From NCBI RefSeq assembly GCF_010993775.1, contig NZ_WOTO01000025.1:53765-117764 (forward strand): a stretch of DNA of 64,000 nucleotides, written 5' to 3'. The position numbers and the translations under genes were made by a program. Positions 55,535 to 64,000 of the stretch are shown one piece after another. The notes under the pieces were generated by a model that ran no database searches, was not told the origin of the DNA, and saw only the letters and a program-made list of their open reading frames with translations. The DNA is from Fodinicola feengrottensis (GTDB lineage: Bacteria; Actinomycetota; Actinomycetes; Mycobacteriales; HKI-0501). Positions within the stretch are counted from its first letter, which is position 1, and each line of letters starts with the position of its first letter.

Positions 55535-56670
55535 TCACGACGCCGATCGAGGCCGGGATGCTGCGCGGTGCACTTGAGGTCGAGCGCACCGACGTTGGCC
55601 TGCTGCCGCATCGGCTGCCGACGGCGGCCCGGAGGCAGTTCCCGGATGGCTATCTCGCCCGGATGGAGGCCATGCCGTCCGGGGTTCGGCTGCCGTTTCG
55701 TACCGAGGCGACCGTCGTTGAGCTGGACGTACGCCCGACCAAGGCGATAGTCGAGGGCTTTCCGGCCGGACCGGACGGCGTTTACGACCTGCTCGTCGAT
55801 GGTCGGCTGACCTCTCGTACGAGCGTGTCCGGCGGCAGTGTGCAGACCGTCGACATGACGACGTTCTCTCACGTCACCACGCCCGGACCCGCCGGCACCG
55901 CCCGGTTCGCGCCGTTGCCGGCGGGCATCAAAGACGTGGAGATCTGGCTTCCTCACAACGAGATCACCGAGGTCATCGCGCTGCGTACGAATGCGCCGGT
56001 GCTGGCCGCGGCTGATCGCGATCAGCGAGTGTGGCTCCATCACGGCAGCTCGATCAGCCACGGCTCGGGGGCCGACGGGCCGAGCGAGACCTGGCCGGCG
56101 TTGGCCGCCGCGAATGCCCACGTGGACCTGGTCAACCTCGGCTTCGGCGGCAACGCGATGCTCGATCCGTTCACCGCGCGGGCCCTGCGCGACACGGCCG
56201 CGGACCTGATCAGCGTCAAGATCGGCATCAATCTCACCAACGCGGACCTGATGCGCGTACGCGCCTTCGGCCCGGCTGTGCACGGATTTCTGGACACCGT
56301 CCGCGAGGGGCATCCCACCACGCCCCTGCTGGTTGTGTCGCCCCTCTTCTGCCCTATCCACGAGGACACACCGGGTCCTGGCGCGGCTGACATCAAGGAC
56401 GGGCAGGTCCGTTTCCGGGCGACTGGCGACCCGTCGGACCCGAGCCGCCTGACGTTGAACATCATCCGCGCACAGCTTGACCGGGTCGCTGAGCAGCGCG
56501 AAGACGCGAACCTGCAGTTCCTGGACGGCCGCGAGCTGTACGGCGATGCGGATTATGCCGAGCTGCCCCTGCCTGACGAGCTTCACCCGAGCGTCGACGG
56601 CCATCGACGGATCGCTGAGCGTTTCACCAAACTGGCCTTCGACGGCCCTTTCGCGAGGGCCACTGGCTAG
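55531..56670 (+). CDS. SGNH/GDSL-family hydrolase
   Basis: 379 residues, intact. An N-terminal beta domain (~1-150) precedes the SGNH domain: block I Ser in HHGSSISHGSG, Gly/Asn blocks GFGGNAML and GINLTNADL, and the Asp-His pair in DELHPSVDGH. Likely a carbohydrate-ester or lipid esterase; no clear signal peptide. Coupled to the FBP-domain gene. Confidence 0.85.
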   Translation: MITTPIEAGMLRGALEVERTDVGLLPHRLPTAARRQFPDGYLARMEAMPSGVRLPFRTEATVVELDVRPTKAIVEGFPAGPDGVYDLLVDGRLTSRTSVSGGSVQTVDMTTFSHVTTPGPAGTARFAPLPAGIKDVEIWLPHNEITEVIALRTNAPVLAAADRDQRVWLHHGSSISHGSGADGPSETWPALAAANAHVDLVNLGFGGNAMLDPFTARALRDTAADLISVKIGINLTNADLMRVRAFGPAVHGFLDTVREGHPTTPLLVVSPLFCPIHEDTPGPGAADIKDGQVRFRATGDPSDPSRLTLNIIRAQLDRVAEQREDANLQFLDGRELYGDADYAELPLPDELHPSVDGHRRIAERFTKLAFDGPFARATG

Positions 56671-56739
56671 GATGCGCCGATGCGGGTTGTAGCGGTGATC
56701 GCGGTCGCCGCGATCGGCGGACTTTTCCTTTTCCGACCA

Positions 56740-56982
56740 CTAAGCCGTCGACAACAGCAGGGCAACCCACAACGTGACAAAAATGACCGTGAGCCCGAAA
56801 ATCGTCACGGGTCGAATTCTGCGCCCGTACGGGAAGAGGGCGACCCACCCGGCCAGTGCCGGAATGATCAGCAGATCCCACGGCCATCCCACCGCGAAAA
56901 ACCCCGCAGCGGCGACTCCCGCGCTGAATCCGTCGGCGATCACCAGCCAGTATGGCACCCGGCGGCGCCTGTTTTTGTTCAT
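56740..56982 (-). CDS. Small membrane protein
   Basis: 80 residues with a basic start (MNKNRRRRV) and two or three membrane segments (WLVIADGFSAGVAAAGFFAV, LLIIPALAGWVALF, TIFGLTVIFVTLWVALLL). Function unknown. The ATG overlaps the esterase stop, suggesting co-translation. Confidence 0.6.
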   Translation of the reverse strand: MNKNRRRRVPYWLVIADGFSAGVAAAGFFAVGWPWDLLIIPALAGWVALFPYGRRIRPVTIFGLTVIFVTLWVALLLSTA

Positions 56983-57859
56983 CGGGCAGCAAAAAAATCG
57001 GCGATGATCCGAGAGGCGTCAAGCGACCCGGCGGCTGTCCACGGCAGGTTGGCCAGCGGCGCGCCGGGCCAGCTGTGCCCTCCACCGGGCACTACGATCG
57101 ACCGCACCTGAGTTCCGGCGGAACAGGACCAGGTCATGTCCGTACCACCGGCGCGTACGACACCAGCTGGCGCGCACCCGTCGAGCCGCCGCCACTTTCC
57201 CACCACGTCAACGAAAGGAGCGAACCGGCCACCGCCCTTGATCGGCACCGCGGAGTCGGCCGTACCGTGGATGGCGAGCACTGACACCGAATGCGCGAGC
57301 GGACACTGGACGCCGTCGACATTTGCGTTCGCGTCGGCCATGTTTCCCTCCACGGCCGCGACCGCCGTGATCCGCGACGAAAGCTCACACGCCAGCCGGT
57401 AGGCCATCATCGCGCCACGGGAGCTGCCCATCACATACACCGCGTCAATTCCGTCAGTGGCACGAAAATGGTCGATGAGAGCGGAAATGAACGCCACGTC
57501 GTCGACCCCGGCACGGTGGCAGCACCCGAAAGGTTCCCAACCGCCGTCCACGCCGTCCGGATAGGCGACCACCCAGCCCAGCCGGTCGGCCTGCCGATCG
57601 AACCGGGTGAACGACTCCTCCAGAAATCCGTTCTCATGCGTGCCGTGCAGGTCCAGGACAAGGCTCGTACGCGCGGCGCGATGCGCTGGCTCGTACGTGC
57701 GATAGTCCCTGTCCCCCAGCGTCTCGACCCGTACGCGACCAGTCCATCCGGCGATCACCGAAGGGCCAGCGAAAACCGCGGCGGCACCGCCGTGAAGGCC
57801 ACGAGAGCAACGGCAAAGGCGATGACGACGCGCGCCACCGTCCCCGTCAGTTTTGTCAT
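56979..57859 (-). CDS. Secreted LpqC-like esterase / PHB-depolymerase family (signal peptide frameshifted)
   Basis: About 293 residues. Catalytic motif GSSRGAMMAYRLA, LVLDLHGTHENG, AIHGTADSAVPIKGGG and the His in PGGGHSWPG fit the LpqC/feruloyl-esterase family. ATG 57859 after AAGGTGG gives a signal peptide (VVIAFAVALVAFTAVPP); a slip near 57.78 kb separates it from the mature part. Divergent from the MerR gene and preceded by a MerR-type operator. Confidence 0.75.
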
Positions 57860-57875
57860 GTGGCCACCTTCAACC

Positions 57876-57891
57876 CTGTACCTCAGTACAG
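57876..57891 (-). promoter_or_regulatory. MerR-type operator/promoter
   Basis: The perfect dyad CTGTAC-CTCA-GTACAG lies directly downstream of a minus-strand TTGACT (-35-like, 57892-57897), where MerR-family sites occur in over-long promoter spacers. It sits 17 bases upstream of the esterase ATG and 22 from the MerR ATG. Confidence 0.6.
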
Positions 57892-57913
57892 AGTCAAGGG
57901 CTAGCCTGGATCC

Positions 57914-58351
57914 ATGCGTACCAGCGAGGTCGCCCAGTTGGCCGGCGTGAACCTGCAGACCGTGCGGTTCTACGAGCGGCGCGGCCTGCTGCCGGTGCCG
58001 CGGCGACTGCCGTCCGGCTATCGCGACTACGGCCCGGAGGCGGTCGATCTGGTGCGCTTCGTGAAATGGGCCCAGGGCCTCGGCTTCAGCCTCGCCGAAA
58101 TCGACCAGCTCCTCGACGTGGCACTCGCCGGCGACCTCGACAGCTGCCAGGCCGGTTGGACGTTCGTACGCGAGAAGGTCGCCGACCTCGAGCGCAGAAT
58201 CCAGGACCTGCGGGCCATGCGCGAATCACTGCTGGGTCTGCTGGAGATTTACTCACAACCACGGGAAAGCTGGCAGTGGCCCAGCGCCGGTTCAGCTGGC
58301 CGAGCCGACGACCTGGTACGAGCCATCCGATCCCGGATGGCCCACCGTTAG
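57914..58351 (+). CDS. MerR-family regulator
   Basis: 145 residues, intact. HTH and wing MRTSEVAQLAGVNLQTVRFYERRGLL...SGYRDYG, then WAQGLGFSLAEIDQLLDVAL and a coiled coil. It keeps only one Cys (DSCQAGW), unlike the three-Cys mercury MerR, so its ligand is uncertain. Probably activates the divergent esterase unit through the dyad at 57876-57891. Confidence 0.88.
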   Translation: MRTSEVAQLAGVNLQTVRFYERRGLLPVPRRLPSGYRDYGPEAVDLVRFVKWAQGLGFSLAEIDQLLDVALAGDLDSCQAGWTFVREKVADLERRIQDLRAMRESLLGLLEIYSQPRESWQWPSAGSAGRADDLVRAIRSRMAHR

Positions 58352-58373
58352 TGTCGCCGTCCGCTACCTCCAC

Positions 58374-58443
58374 CGTTGTTGATCATGGGAAAATCCCGCA
58401 CTTTTCTGGAGAAAAGTGCGGGATTTTCCCATGATCAACAACG
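58374..58443. repeat. Perfect 32-bp-arm palindrome (70 bp)
   Basis: Two exact 32-base arms starting CGTTGTTGATCATGGG, with a 6-base loop CTGGAG, lie between the convergent MerR and secreted-protein genes. It could be a bidirectional terminator, but is longer and less GC-rich than the other terminators here and looks like a REP/MITE-type element. Confidence 0.75.
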
Positions 58444-58492
58444 AAGACCGCGCGGCTGGACTATGTCTTCGGGGAAGAGCTCCAAGAGGTTC

Positions 58493-59437
58493 CTAGCTCG
58501 CGCACTGGGCCATGCTCAGGACACTTTCGTTCTGCTGGGAGTCGTTCTGGCCGTAAATGCGCCATCCCTCACCATCGGGATAGGCGTCGGTGATCCGGGC
58601 CGTGCCGCCACCTCCGCCGCCGAGCACCAACGTCCCCGGTGGGCAGGCAACGCGCGCGAATCCGTTCGTACCCGGCGCGATGACGGTGTAGTCCGTCTCT
58701 ACGAATCGGCTGGTCACGCCGGTCCCACAGACCGCCTGCGCACCGATGCTTTGCGCGGTGGCATCGAAATTCTGGACGAAGAAACTCCATCCCATATAGA
58801 TGTCGCCCGCTTTGTACGTGCCGATCAGGGTGTTTGTCGTGTCCGACCAGCCACCTCCGCTGAAGATCTGGTCCCCACTCAGGCACGATGCCGACAAGCT
58901 GGCGGAAGTGTTCGCGCCGACGAGAGCCTTCGCCGGCTCCTGGTGGTAGCTCGTCAGGCCGCCATAACACACCGCATAGAAAGTAATCGAAAGAGCCGCT
59001 GTGGCGCGGTTGGTGATTCTCACTTCCCAACCGGATCCGTTGACCATCGCGTACGTGTTGTGGACGGTGATGCCACCGACGTTCGTGTTCGACTCGCCGC
59101 CGCCGGTGGCCACCATGCCGGACGGGCAGTTTACCCACCCGTCGCCCCAGTCTCCGGGTTGCAGGGTGATCGGCCCGTAGGTGTAGACGGACTTCGTCCA
59201 GCTGTCGGGCGCGGCGGCCGTGAGCTTTGCCTTGGTGGCGGTCGAAATTGGACCTGCGGTCGGTGCGAGCGACACCTTCTTCCCCTTGCGTACGACACAC
59301 CGCGCCACCGCCCGCGTTCGACTGCGAACGTACGGCCGTGGGCTGAGCTGGCGCGGCGAAAGCGCTCGAGGCGGGGGGAGCGAGCAGAAAGCGAGGGCCA
59401 GCAGCGTCACGCTGGCGAGGAAGGGTCTGCGCTTCAT
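58493..59437 (-). CDS. Secreted three-repeat Gly-rich protein, copy A
   Basis: About 314 residues. The signal peptide begins MKRRPFLASVTLLALAF; a slip restores LLAPPASSAFAAPAQP, then a second slip near 59.29 kb returns to the main frame. The mature part has three repeats of about 75 residues, each with a Cys and a Gly run: CPSGMVATGGGESNT, CLSGDQIFSGGGWSDT, CPPGTLVLGGGGGGTARI. Homologous to 60565-61532. Function unknown; beta-rich, disulfide-bonded wall or extracellular protein likely. Confidence 0.7.
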   Translation of the reverse strand: MKRRPFLASVTLLALAFCSLPPPRALSPRQLSPRPYVRSRTRAVARCVVRKGKKVSLAPTAGPISTATKAKLTAAAPDSWTKSVYTYGPITLQPGDWGDGWVNCPSGMVATGGGESNTNVGGITVHNTYAMVNGSGWEVRITNRATAALSITFYAVCYGGLTSYHQEPAKALVGANTSASLSASCLSGDQIFSGGGWSDTTNTLIGTYKAGDIYMGWSFFVQNFDATAQSIGAQAVCGTGVTSRFVETDYTVIAPGTNGFARVACPPGTLVLGGGGGGTARITDAYPDGEGWRIYGQNDSQQNESVLSMAQCAS

Positions 59438-59570
59438 CGGACCTCCGGGATGTGGTGAGTGGCTGCCGATCGACAGCCTCCAAAGAGGTATCCGATCCCG
59501 GCCGTCCCACGCAGGGCCCGCAGGCCGTACGAACGAGCACCTTTGGCGGCCCGGAAAGGCGTCCGGAAGG

Positions 59571-60414
59571 TTAGCGAGCGAATTCCGACGTACCGAAACG
59601 TGCCAGGTAATGCCAAACGCGCTTTAATGCTTGCTCGTCGTGCCGACCGCTGCGCGCGGCCGCGCCAATGATCGCCGGATCGAGCTGGCCGTCCAGGGCC
59701 AGGCTCTCGCCGAGTTCGACGTACTCGGACCCGCGATAGTCCGGATGTCGGCGCATTTCGTCGACCGACAGCCGGAAACCGCCGTGCCACTCCATCGGGC
59801 ATCCAAGGCCCGCGGCCAGCTTCTCCACCTCGGTGCCCCGATAACAGGGGTCCAGCACCATCGCCTCGACGTCATGGGTGAACCGCACTGGCCCGTGGAC
59901 CTGCGCTTCGACATAGTCGTCGAGAAAGTCCTTCTGATCCGCGGCGGCCACCGCGACCACAGTGGACAGTCGGTCCACGACCCCGACATGAACCGGCTCG
60001 AAAAAGCTGTCGGGATAGCAGAAAGTCGTCCGCGGCAGAGTGTGGTCGGCCAGTCGAAGATGCGCCGAGCCAAACCGCGGCGAACCACCGATGGCCCGCC
60101 GGCGGAAGTTGAGGGCGCCGTATTTCGGCCGCTCGGAGGGCGGCTCGTTGTCGTACGCGGCACCAAAAAGTCGGCTCTCCCACCGCCACCGGTCACCGCC
60201 GGGATGCGCGGTCAGGCCGCCATTGCTGGTGCCGGTCTCGAACTGCGAACGATAGCTGCCGTCCCTGGCCATCGCCGCGAGGATCGGTAACCCCGCTCAC
60301 CAGTCGGTCCGGATGGAAATTCAGCGTGACACGAAACTCCGAGCCTGCCGGCTCCCCCTCGGCACGCTCGACCACATGAGCGACGGCAAGCCGCTGCGCG
60401 GAGTCTCCGACCAT
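59571..60414 (-). CDS. DUF3626 family protein (one frameshift)
   Basis: About 281 residues. The stretch ERPKYGALNFRRRAIGGSPRFGSAHLRL is characteristic of DUF3626, a family of unknown function sometimes compared with ADP-ribosyltransferase-like toxins. ATG 60414 begins MVGDSAQRLAVAHVVERA; a slip near 60.29 kb joins VTLNFHPDRLV to MARDGSYRSQFETGTSNGGL. It lies between the two secreted paralogues, on the same strand as copy A. Confidence 0.7.
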
Positions 60415-60564
60415 GTCTCTACGATACCCAGCCCTATCCGTGGAAGCCGCTCCGGATGGCCGGCCAGCCGGGATTGTTTTCCGGCTGGTTCCTGGATTCG
60501 TACCTGTCCAATCAGGAAGAGCGGACGACAGAATCCACCCCATAGCCAACTGGAAAGGAACCTG

Positions 60565-61532
60565 GTGACTGCCCGACAACTCACTCGCGGAATCCTGATC
60601 GCAGCCACGACAGCCGTGCTGGGAAATAGGAGCCAGCCATGACCGCGCCCGCCGGCGCCGCGCCGCTGCCACGCCCCGCCACGCAGGGCAACGGTGGCGC
60701 GGTCAGACTGCACACCAACGTGACATCATTTGGACCAGCCCGACCGGCTCCGCAGGGCTCGTCGACAAAAAGAGAATCCAGCGCCGAGACCGGAAAAACC
60801 GTCGTACGCCCGAACTACGAGAAGAGCACAATATTGTACGGCCCTCTCAACATTGGGCCGTACGAGGCTTATCAAGCGTGGGTCGACTGCCCGGCCGGAA
60901 TGGTGGCCACTGGCGGCGGCGAGTCGAACACCAGCGCCGGCGGCATTTTCCCGCACGACAGCTACGCCTTGGACAACGGCGCGGGATGGCAGGTGACCGT
61001 CAGCAATAACTCTTCGGTCAGTGCCACGTACACAGTGAACGCGGTCTGCGTCAACGGACTCAACTCGTATCGGCAGGTCCGGGGCAAAGACCTGCTTCCG
61101 GCCAACGGCGCCGGTGGAGTGGCGGCCACCTGCGCGCCCAATGAATTGGTGCTCGGTGGCGGCGGCTTTTCCGACACCATCAACAACCATGCGGTCACCT
61201 ATCCGTACCCGTCCGCGAACTCGTGGTGGTACGGCATGCACAATCTGGACGGTGTGCAGCGCACGATCACGACACAGGCGATGTGCGGTGGCTATAACGG
61301 TAGCTATCAGGTCCTGAATGGATCCTATTCCGACGTCGCACCTGGTCACGTCGCGACAGCGGTGGTTTACTGCCCCGTTGGGACATCAGTGACCAGCGGT
61401 GGCGGCGGCGGCGGCGATGGCACCTTTATCACCGATTCGTACCCCGACCCCAGCGAGGGCTGGCGAGTTTATGCCTACAACTCGACCACAAGTCCGGGCG
61501 TGGTGAGCGCCGATGTGGTCTGCGTAGGCTGA
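60565..61532 (+). CDS. Secreted three-repeat Gly-rich protein, copy B
   Basis: About 322 residues. GTG 60565 (GGAAAGGA upstream) opens a signal peptide (TARQLTRGILIAATTAVLG), separated by a slip near 60.63 kb from the main frame. Repeats: CPAGMVATGGGESNTSAGG, CAPNELVLGGGGFSDT, CPVGTSVTSGGGGGGDGTFI. Same architecture as 58493-59437, opposite strand. Function unknown. Confidence 0.7.
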
Positions 61533-61547
61533 AACCGGGCATCACCG

Positions 61548-62852
61548 TCACCGTCGAGCGCTGACCCGGACCTGCGCACCACCTGCCGGCATCATGGTCA
61601 TGCCGTGCACCCTGGTCGCCTCCGGCGCGGGGCGGTCGGCGGTGATGTCGTACCGGGCCAGCACCTCCCGCAACACCAGGGAGGCTTCCAACTGGGCGAA
61701 ACCGACACCAAGGCAGCGGCGTACGCCACCACCGAAGGGAATCCACGTGTTGGTCGCTGGCTGGCCGTCCAGGAAACGCGCTGGCCGGAACTCGGCGGGT
61801 TCGGGGTAGTTTTCCTCAGCTGCCTGAACAAGACCGATCCCAGGCGCGACGACCGTGCCGGCCGGCAGCAGGTAGTCACCCACCTGCGCCGGCTGGGCCA
61901 GCCGGCGGCCGATCACGTAAATCACCGGGTGCAGCCGAGTGGCCTCCTTGACCAGCGCGATCAAATAGTCCTCGTCGTTGTCGTCGGCGGCCCGCTGCGC
62001 GGCGCGCAACACCTGCGGCCGGCGGGCCAGTTCGTGCAGCGTCCAGCCGAGCGCGGTCGCGGTGGTTTCGTGGCCAGCCAACAGAAGGTTGAAGAGCTGG
62101 TCACGCAACTCGGCGCTGGACAGCTCGCCGTCCGCCGGCTGCAGCAACCGCGACAACACGTCGGTGCCGTCGACCGCGCCAGCCCGCCGCCGGTCGGCGA
62201 TTTCTCCGTCCAGCCAGGCATTGAGCTCAGCACGCCGGGCCTGGAACCGTCGGTACCGGCGGAATGCCCGCAGCGGCGGGAAAAACCCACCCAGCACGGC
62301 AGCGTGCTGGCCGTTGACCACATCGGTGACCAGCGGCCGCAACACAGCCAGCCGCTCTTCTTCACTGACGCCGAAAACCACCCGCAGAATGACTTCCAGC
62401 GTCAGCGCGTGCATGCGGTCATGCGCTCGTACCAGCTGCCCGGTCGGCCAGCTCTCGGCGTCGGCGATCGCCACCTGGCCGATCAAGTCCTGGTAGCCGC
62501 GCAGCGCCGCCGCGGTGAACGCCGGCATCACCAATCGCCGCAGGCGCTGGTGCGCGTCGCCGTCGGACAGTACGATCGCGTGTTCCCCCAACACTGGCGC
62601 CAGTACGTCGTTTGCCTCGCCAGCGTGGAAAACCGTGGCCGAACCGGCGAACACCGTACGAATGTCCGCCGGCCGGGTAATCACCACCAATTTTCGGCCA
62701 GCGGCCAGGCTAACGGTGAAGGTATGCCCGAAACGGCGTTGCCAGCGCGGAAAATACTCGTGCCGGGCCGAGCCAAACAGCAGTGTCTGGATACCGGCCG
62801 GCAGCCGCGGTCCGGGAGGCAGGGTCGTACGCACAGCGGTCGATGCGGTCAC
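61548..62852 (-). CDS. Cytochrome P450 (CYP135/138-like appearance)
   Basis: 434 residues, intact. LPPGPRLPAGIQTLLFG start, helix I LLAGHETTATALGW, ExxR in KEATRLHP, PERF-like EFRPARF, haem loop PFGGGVRRCLGVGFA. The proline-rich start and GGGVRRC loop recall mycobacterial-type CYP135/138 or eukaryote-like P450s. Redox partners are not nearby. Convergent with secreted copy B. Confidence 0.9.
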   Translation of the reverse strand: MTASTAVRTTLPPGPRLPAGIQTLLFGSARHEYFPRWQRRFGHTFTVSLAAGRKLVVITRPADIRTVFAGSATVFHAGEANDVLAPVLGEHAIVLSDGDAHQRLRRLVMPAFTAAALRGYQDLIGQVAIADAESWPTGQLVRAHDRMHALTLEVILRVVFGVSEEERLAVLRPLVTDVVNGQHAAVLGGFFPPLRAFRRYRRFQARRAELNAWLDGEIADRRRAGAVDGTDVLSRLLQPADGELSSAELRDQLFNLLLAGHETTATALGWTLHELARRPQVLRAAQRAADDNDEDYLIALVKEATRLHPVIYVIGRRLAQPAQVGDYLLPAGTVVAPGIGLVQAAEENYPEPAEFRPARFLDGQPATNTWIPFGGGVRRCLGVGFAQLEASLVLREVLARYDITADRPAPEATRVHGMTMMPAGGAQVRVSARR

Positions 62853-63015
62853 AGTCGGCCAGCCTAGCGGGGCTCAGCCGCCCCGGACCGTCCCTGGAAA
62901 AGTCGTGACATCCACCAACACGATCCGATGACGATTGTTAATATGCGCGTTCATGCAGCCGTACGGGCGTTTCCGTCGCGGCACCACAATGGGCGGGTAG
63001 GGTCTGCTGCGGCCT

Positions 63016-63088
63016 GGGACTGTAGCGCAGAGGTCGTCGCGCCTCGTCGTCACCGAGGAGGACGCCGGTTCGACTCCGGCCGGTCCCG
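63016..63088 (+). tRNA. tRNA-Asp(GTC)-like, with C at position 33
   Basis: A full cloverleaf folds by eye: acceptor GGGACTG/CGGTCCC (one T-G pair), D-arm GCGC...TCGC with GG in the loop, anticodon stem CCTCG/CGAGG around TCGTCAC, T-arm GCCGG-TTCGACT-CCGGC, discriminator G, no encoded CCA. Anticodon GTC plus G73, C38 and G10 fit Asp. The normally invariant T33 is C. Ends 1 base before the next start codon. Confidence 0.6.
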
Positions 63089-63089
63089 C

Positions 63090-64000
63090 GTGATCGATGA
63101 CTCCGACCTCGAGCTCACCCTGGATGTGCTGGCCAGAGTGCGCGAACTACCGGTCGACGACCCTGCGCGCGTACGAGTGCAACGGGCCGTCGACGGGCTC
63201 CTGAAGGACGCACAGCGCACCCGTCGCGCCGAGCGCCGGCGGGCCAGCGCGACCGCTGGGCGGTCGGTGGTGGCCTCGACCGGGTTGGGAGCCACCGACC
63301 GGATCGAGGACCTGGCTGGGCATGCTGAACCCGCGCACCCAAAACGACCCAGGGCACTTGACCGGGATCGCCGCTGTTACGTTTGCAAGTCGCCGTACCG
63401 ACAAGTCCACGCCTTCTATCACTGGCTGTGCGCGGCCTGCGCCACCGACAACCACGCCCGGCGGACCGCCGGCACCGACCTGACCGGGCGGCGCGCGCTG
63501 GTCACCGGTGGCCGGGTGAAAATCGGGTTCCACGTCGCGAGGATGCTGCTCCGCGACGGTGCCGAGGTGACCGTCACCACTCGTTTTCCGGCCGACGCGG
63601 CGGCCCGGTTCGCCGCTGACCCGGAGACCGCGAAGCACCTCGGCAGGCTCACCGTCACCGAGATCGACCTGCGGTCCCCCCCAGCAGGTCCTCGATCTCA
63701 CCCAACGACTGCTGGACGACGGGCGCTCGCTGGACATCCTGGTCAACAACGCCGCCCAGACAGTCCGCCGGCCACAGTGGTCGTACGCGCCGCTGGTCGC
63801 GGGTGAGCGCGCCGAAAAGGAGATCACCGCTGGTCAGGCACCGGGCCAGCTGCCCGTACGAGCCGTTGACGCGAGCGGATTCCTGCCGGATCCAGCGACC
63901 GCGAACTCGTGGACCGCTCGGGTGGGTGCGGTAGACCCGGTCGAGGTGCTGGAAGTTCAACTGGTGAATGCCGCTGCTGTCGACCGGTTGCTGCCGCTGC
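63090..64000 (+). CDS. Zinc-knuckle SDR oxidoreductase (runs off window)
   Basis: GTG 63090. Residues ~1-90 are helical and basic, followed by a zinc-knuckle-like CYVCKSPYRQVHAFYHWLCAAC (first Cys about residue 97) and an SDR domain TGRRALVTGGRVKIGFHVARMLL, then after a slip near 63.67 kb LDILVNNAAQTVRRPQW. Matches a known long SDR family with an N-terminal CxxC/CxxC module; substrate unknown. The C-terminus lies beyond the window. Confidence 0.8.

Noticed and set aside
56680..57111. Plus-strand frame starting MRVVAVIAVAAIGGLF, signal-peptide-like
   Set aside because: After 27 residues it becomes low complexity and it is antisense to the better-supported small membrane protein and esterase genes.

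Overview
The window is very GC-rich with strong third-position GC bias, GTG as well as ATG starts, GGAGG-type ribosome sites, a Zn-anti-sigma/ECF sigma repertoire, MbtH/FAAL/NRPS genes and SigB-type promoters. All of this points to the chromosome of a secondary-metabolite-producing actinomycete; I cannot name the genus. There are no insertion sequences, integrases, CRISPR arrays or rRNA. Many genes that are plainly homologous end to end are broken by 1-2 base (once 5 base) slips, often in homopolymers or short repeats. I read these as mostly sequencing/assembly indels, so I give whole-gene spans and note the slips.

Layout. 0-3 kb: end of an acyl-CoA-dehydrogenase-like gene, then a compact stress-type island (Ala/Lys-rich membrane protein, small membrane protein, anti-sigma-like ATPase, 52-aa hydrophobic protein), each unit preceded by a GNNT-N15/16-GGGTA-like (SigB-type) promoter. 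3-9.5 kb: a S9-peptidase/beta-lactamase-fold fusion, a GNAT acetyltransferase with a second-type IF-1 gene, and a PucR/CdaR-type regulator. 9.6-16.7 kb: a tightly overlapping minus-strand operon (P450, aldehyde dehydrogenase, P450, O-methyltransferase, DHA2-type MFS pump, PNPOx-like protein) preceded by a 5-codon leader peptide and hairpin that look like an attenuator.

16.9-41 kb is the core of the window: a minus-strand NRPS/PKS operon. In transcription order it encodes a C-A-T-reductase NRPS, a C*-A NRPS without carrier domain, MbtH, a VioC-like Fe/2OG hydroxylase, a C-A-T NRPS, a luciferase-like monooxygenase, a fatty-acyl-AMP ligase, an ACP-KS-AT-DH-KR-ACP PKS, an O-methyltransferase, a PPTase, an uncharacterised helical protein (possible haem-dependent aromatic hydroxylase), a flavin-reductase-like protein, a C/N/O-methyltransferase and a small unknown protein. 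Together they suggest a FAAL-started, once-extended 2,3-unsaturated acyl chain joined to modified amino acids and released reductively as an aldehyde/imine or alcohol. A TetR gene and a PNPOx gene lie upstream.

42.7-50 kb: M1 aminopeptidase (pepN), then a minus-strand unit of an 18-residue small ORF with a very strong ribosome site, a large unknown protein, an MFS exporter and a MalY/PatB-type PLP enzyme, a candidate small-peptide system. 50-54 kb: a SigG-like ECF sigma factor, then a region-4-only sigma-like protein overlapping an MFS transporter with a C-terminal ZAS (HX3CX2C) anti-sigma domain. 54-64 kb: TetR/FBP/SGNH-hydrolase genes, MerR with a divergent secreted esterase, a perfect 32-bp-arm palindrome, two paralogous secreted triple-repeat proteins flanking a DUF3626 gene, a third P450, a tRNA-Asp-like gene with C33, and the start of a zinc-knuckle SDR that runs off the window.
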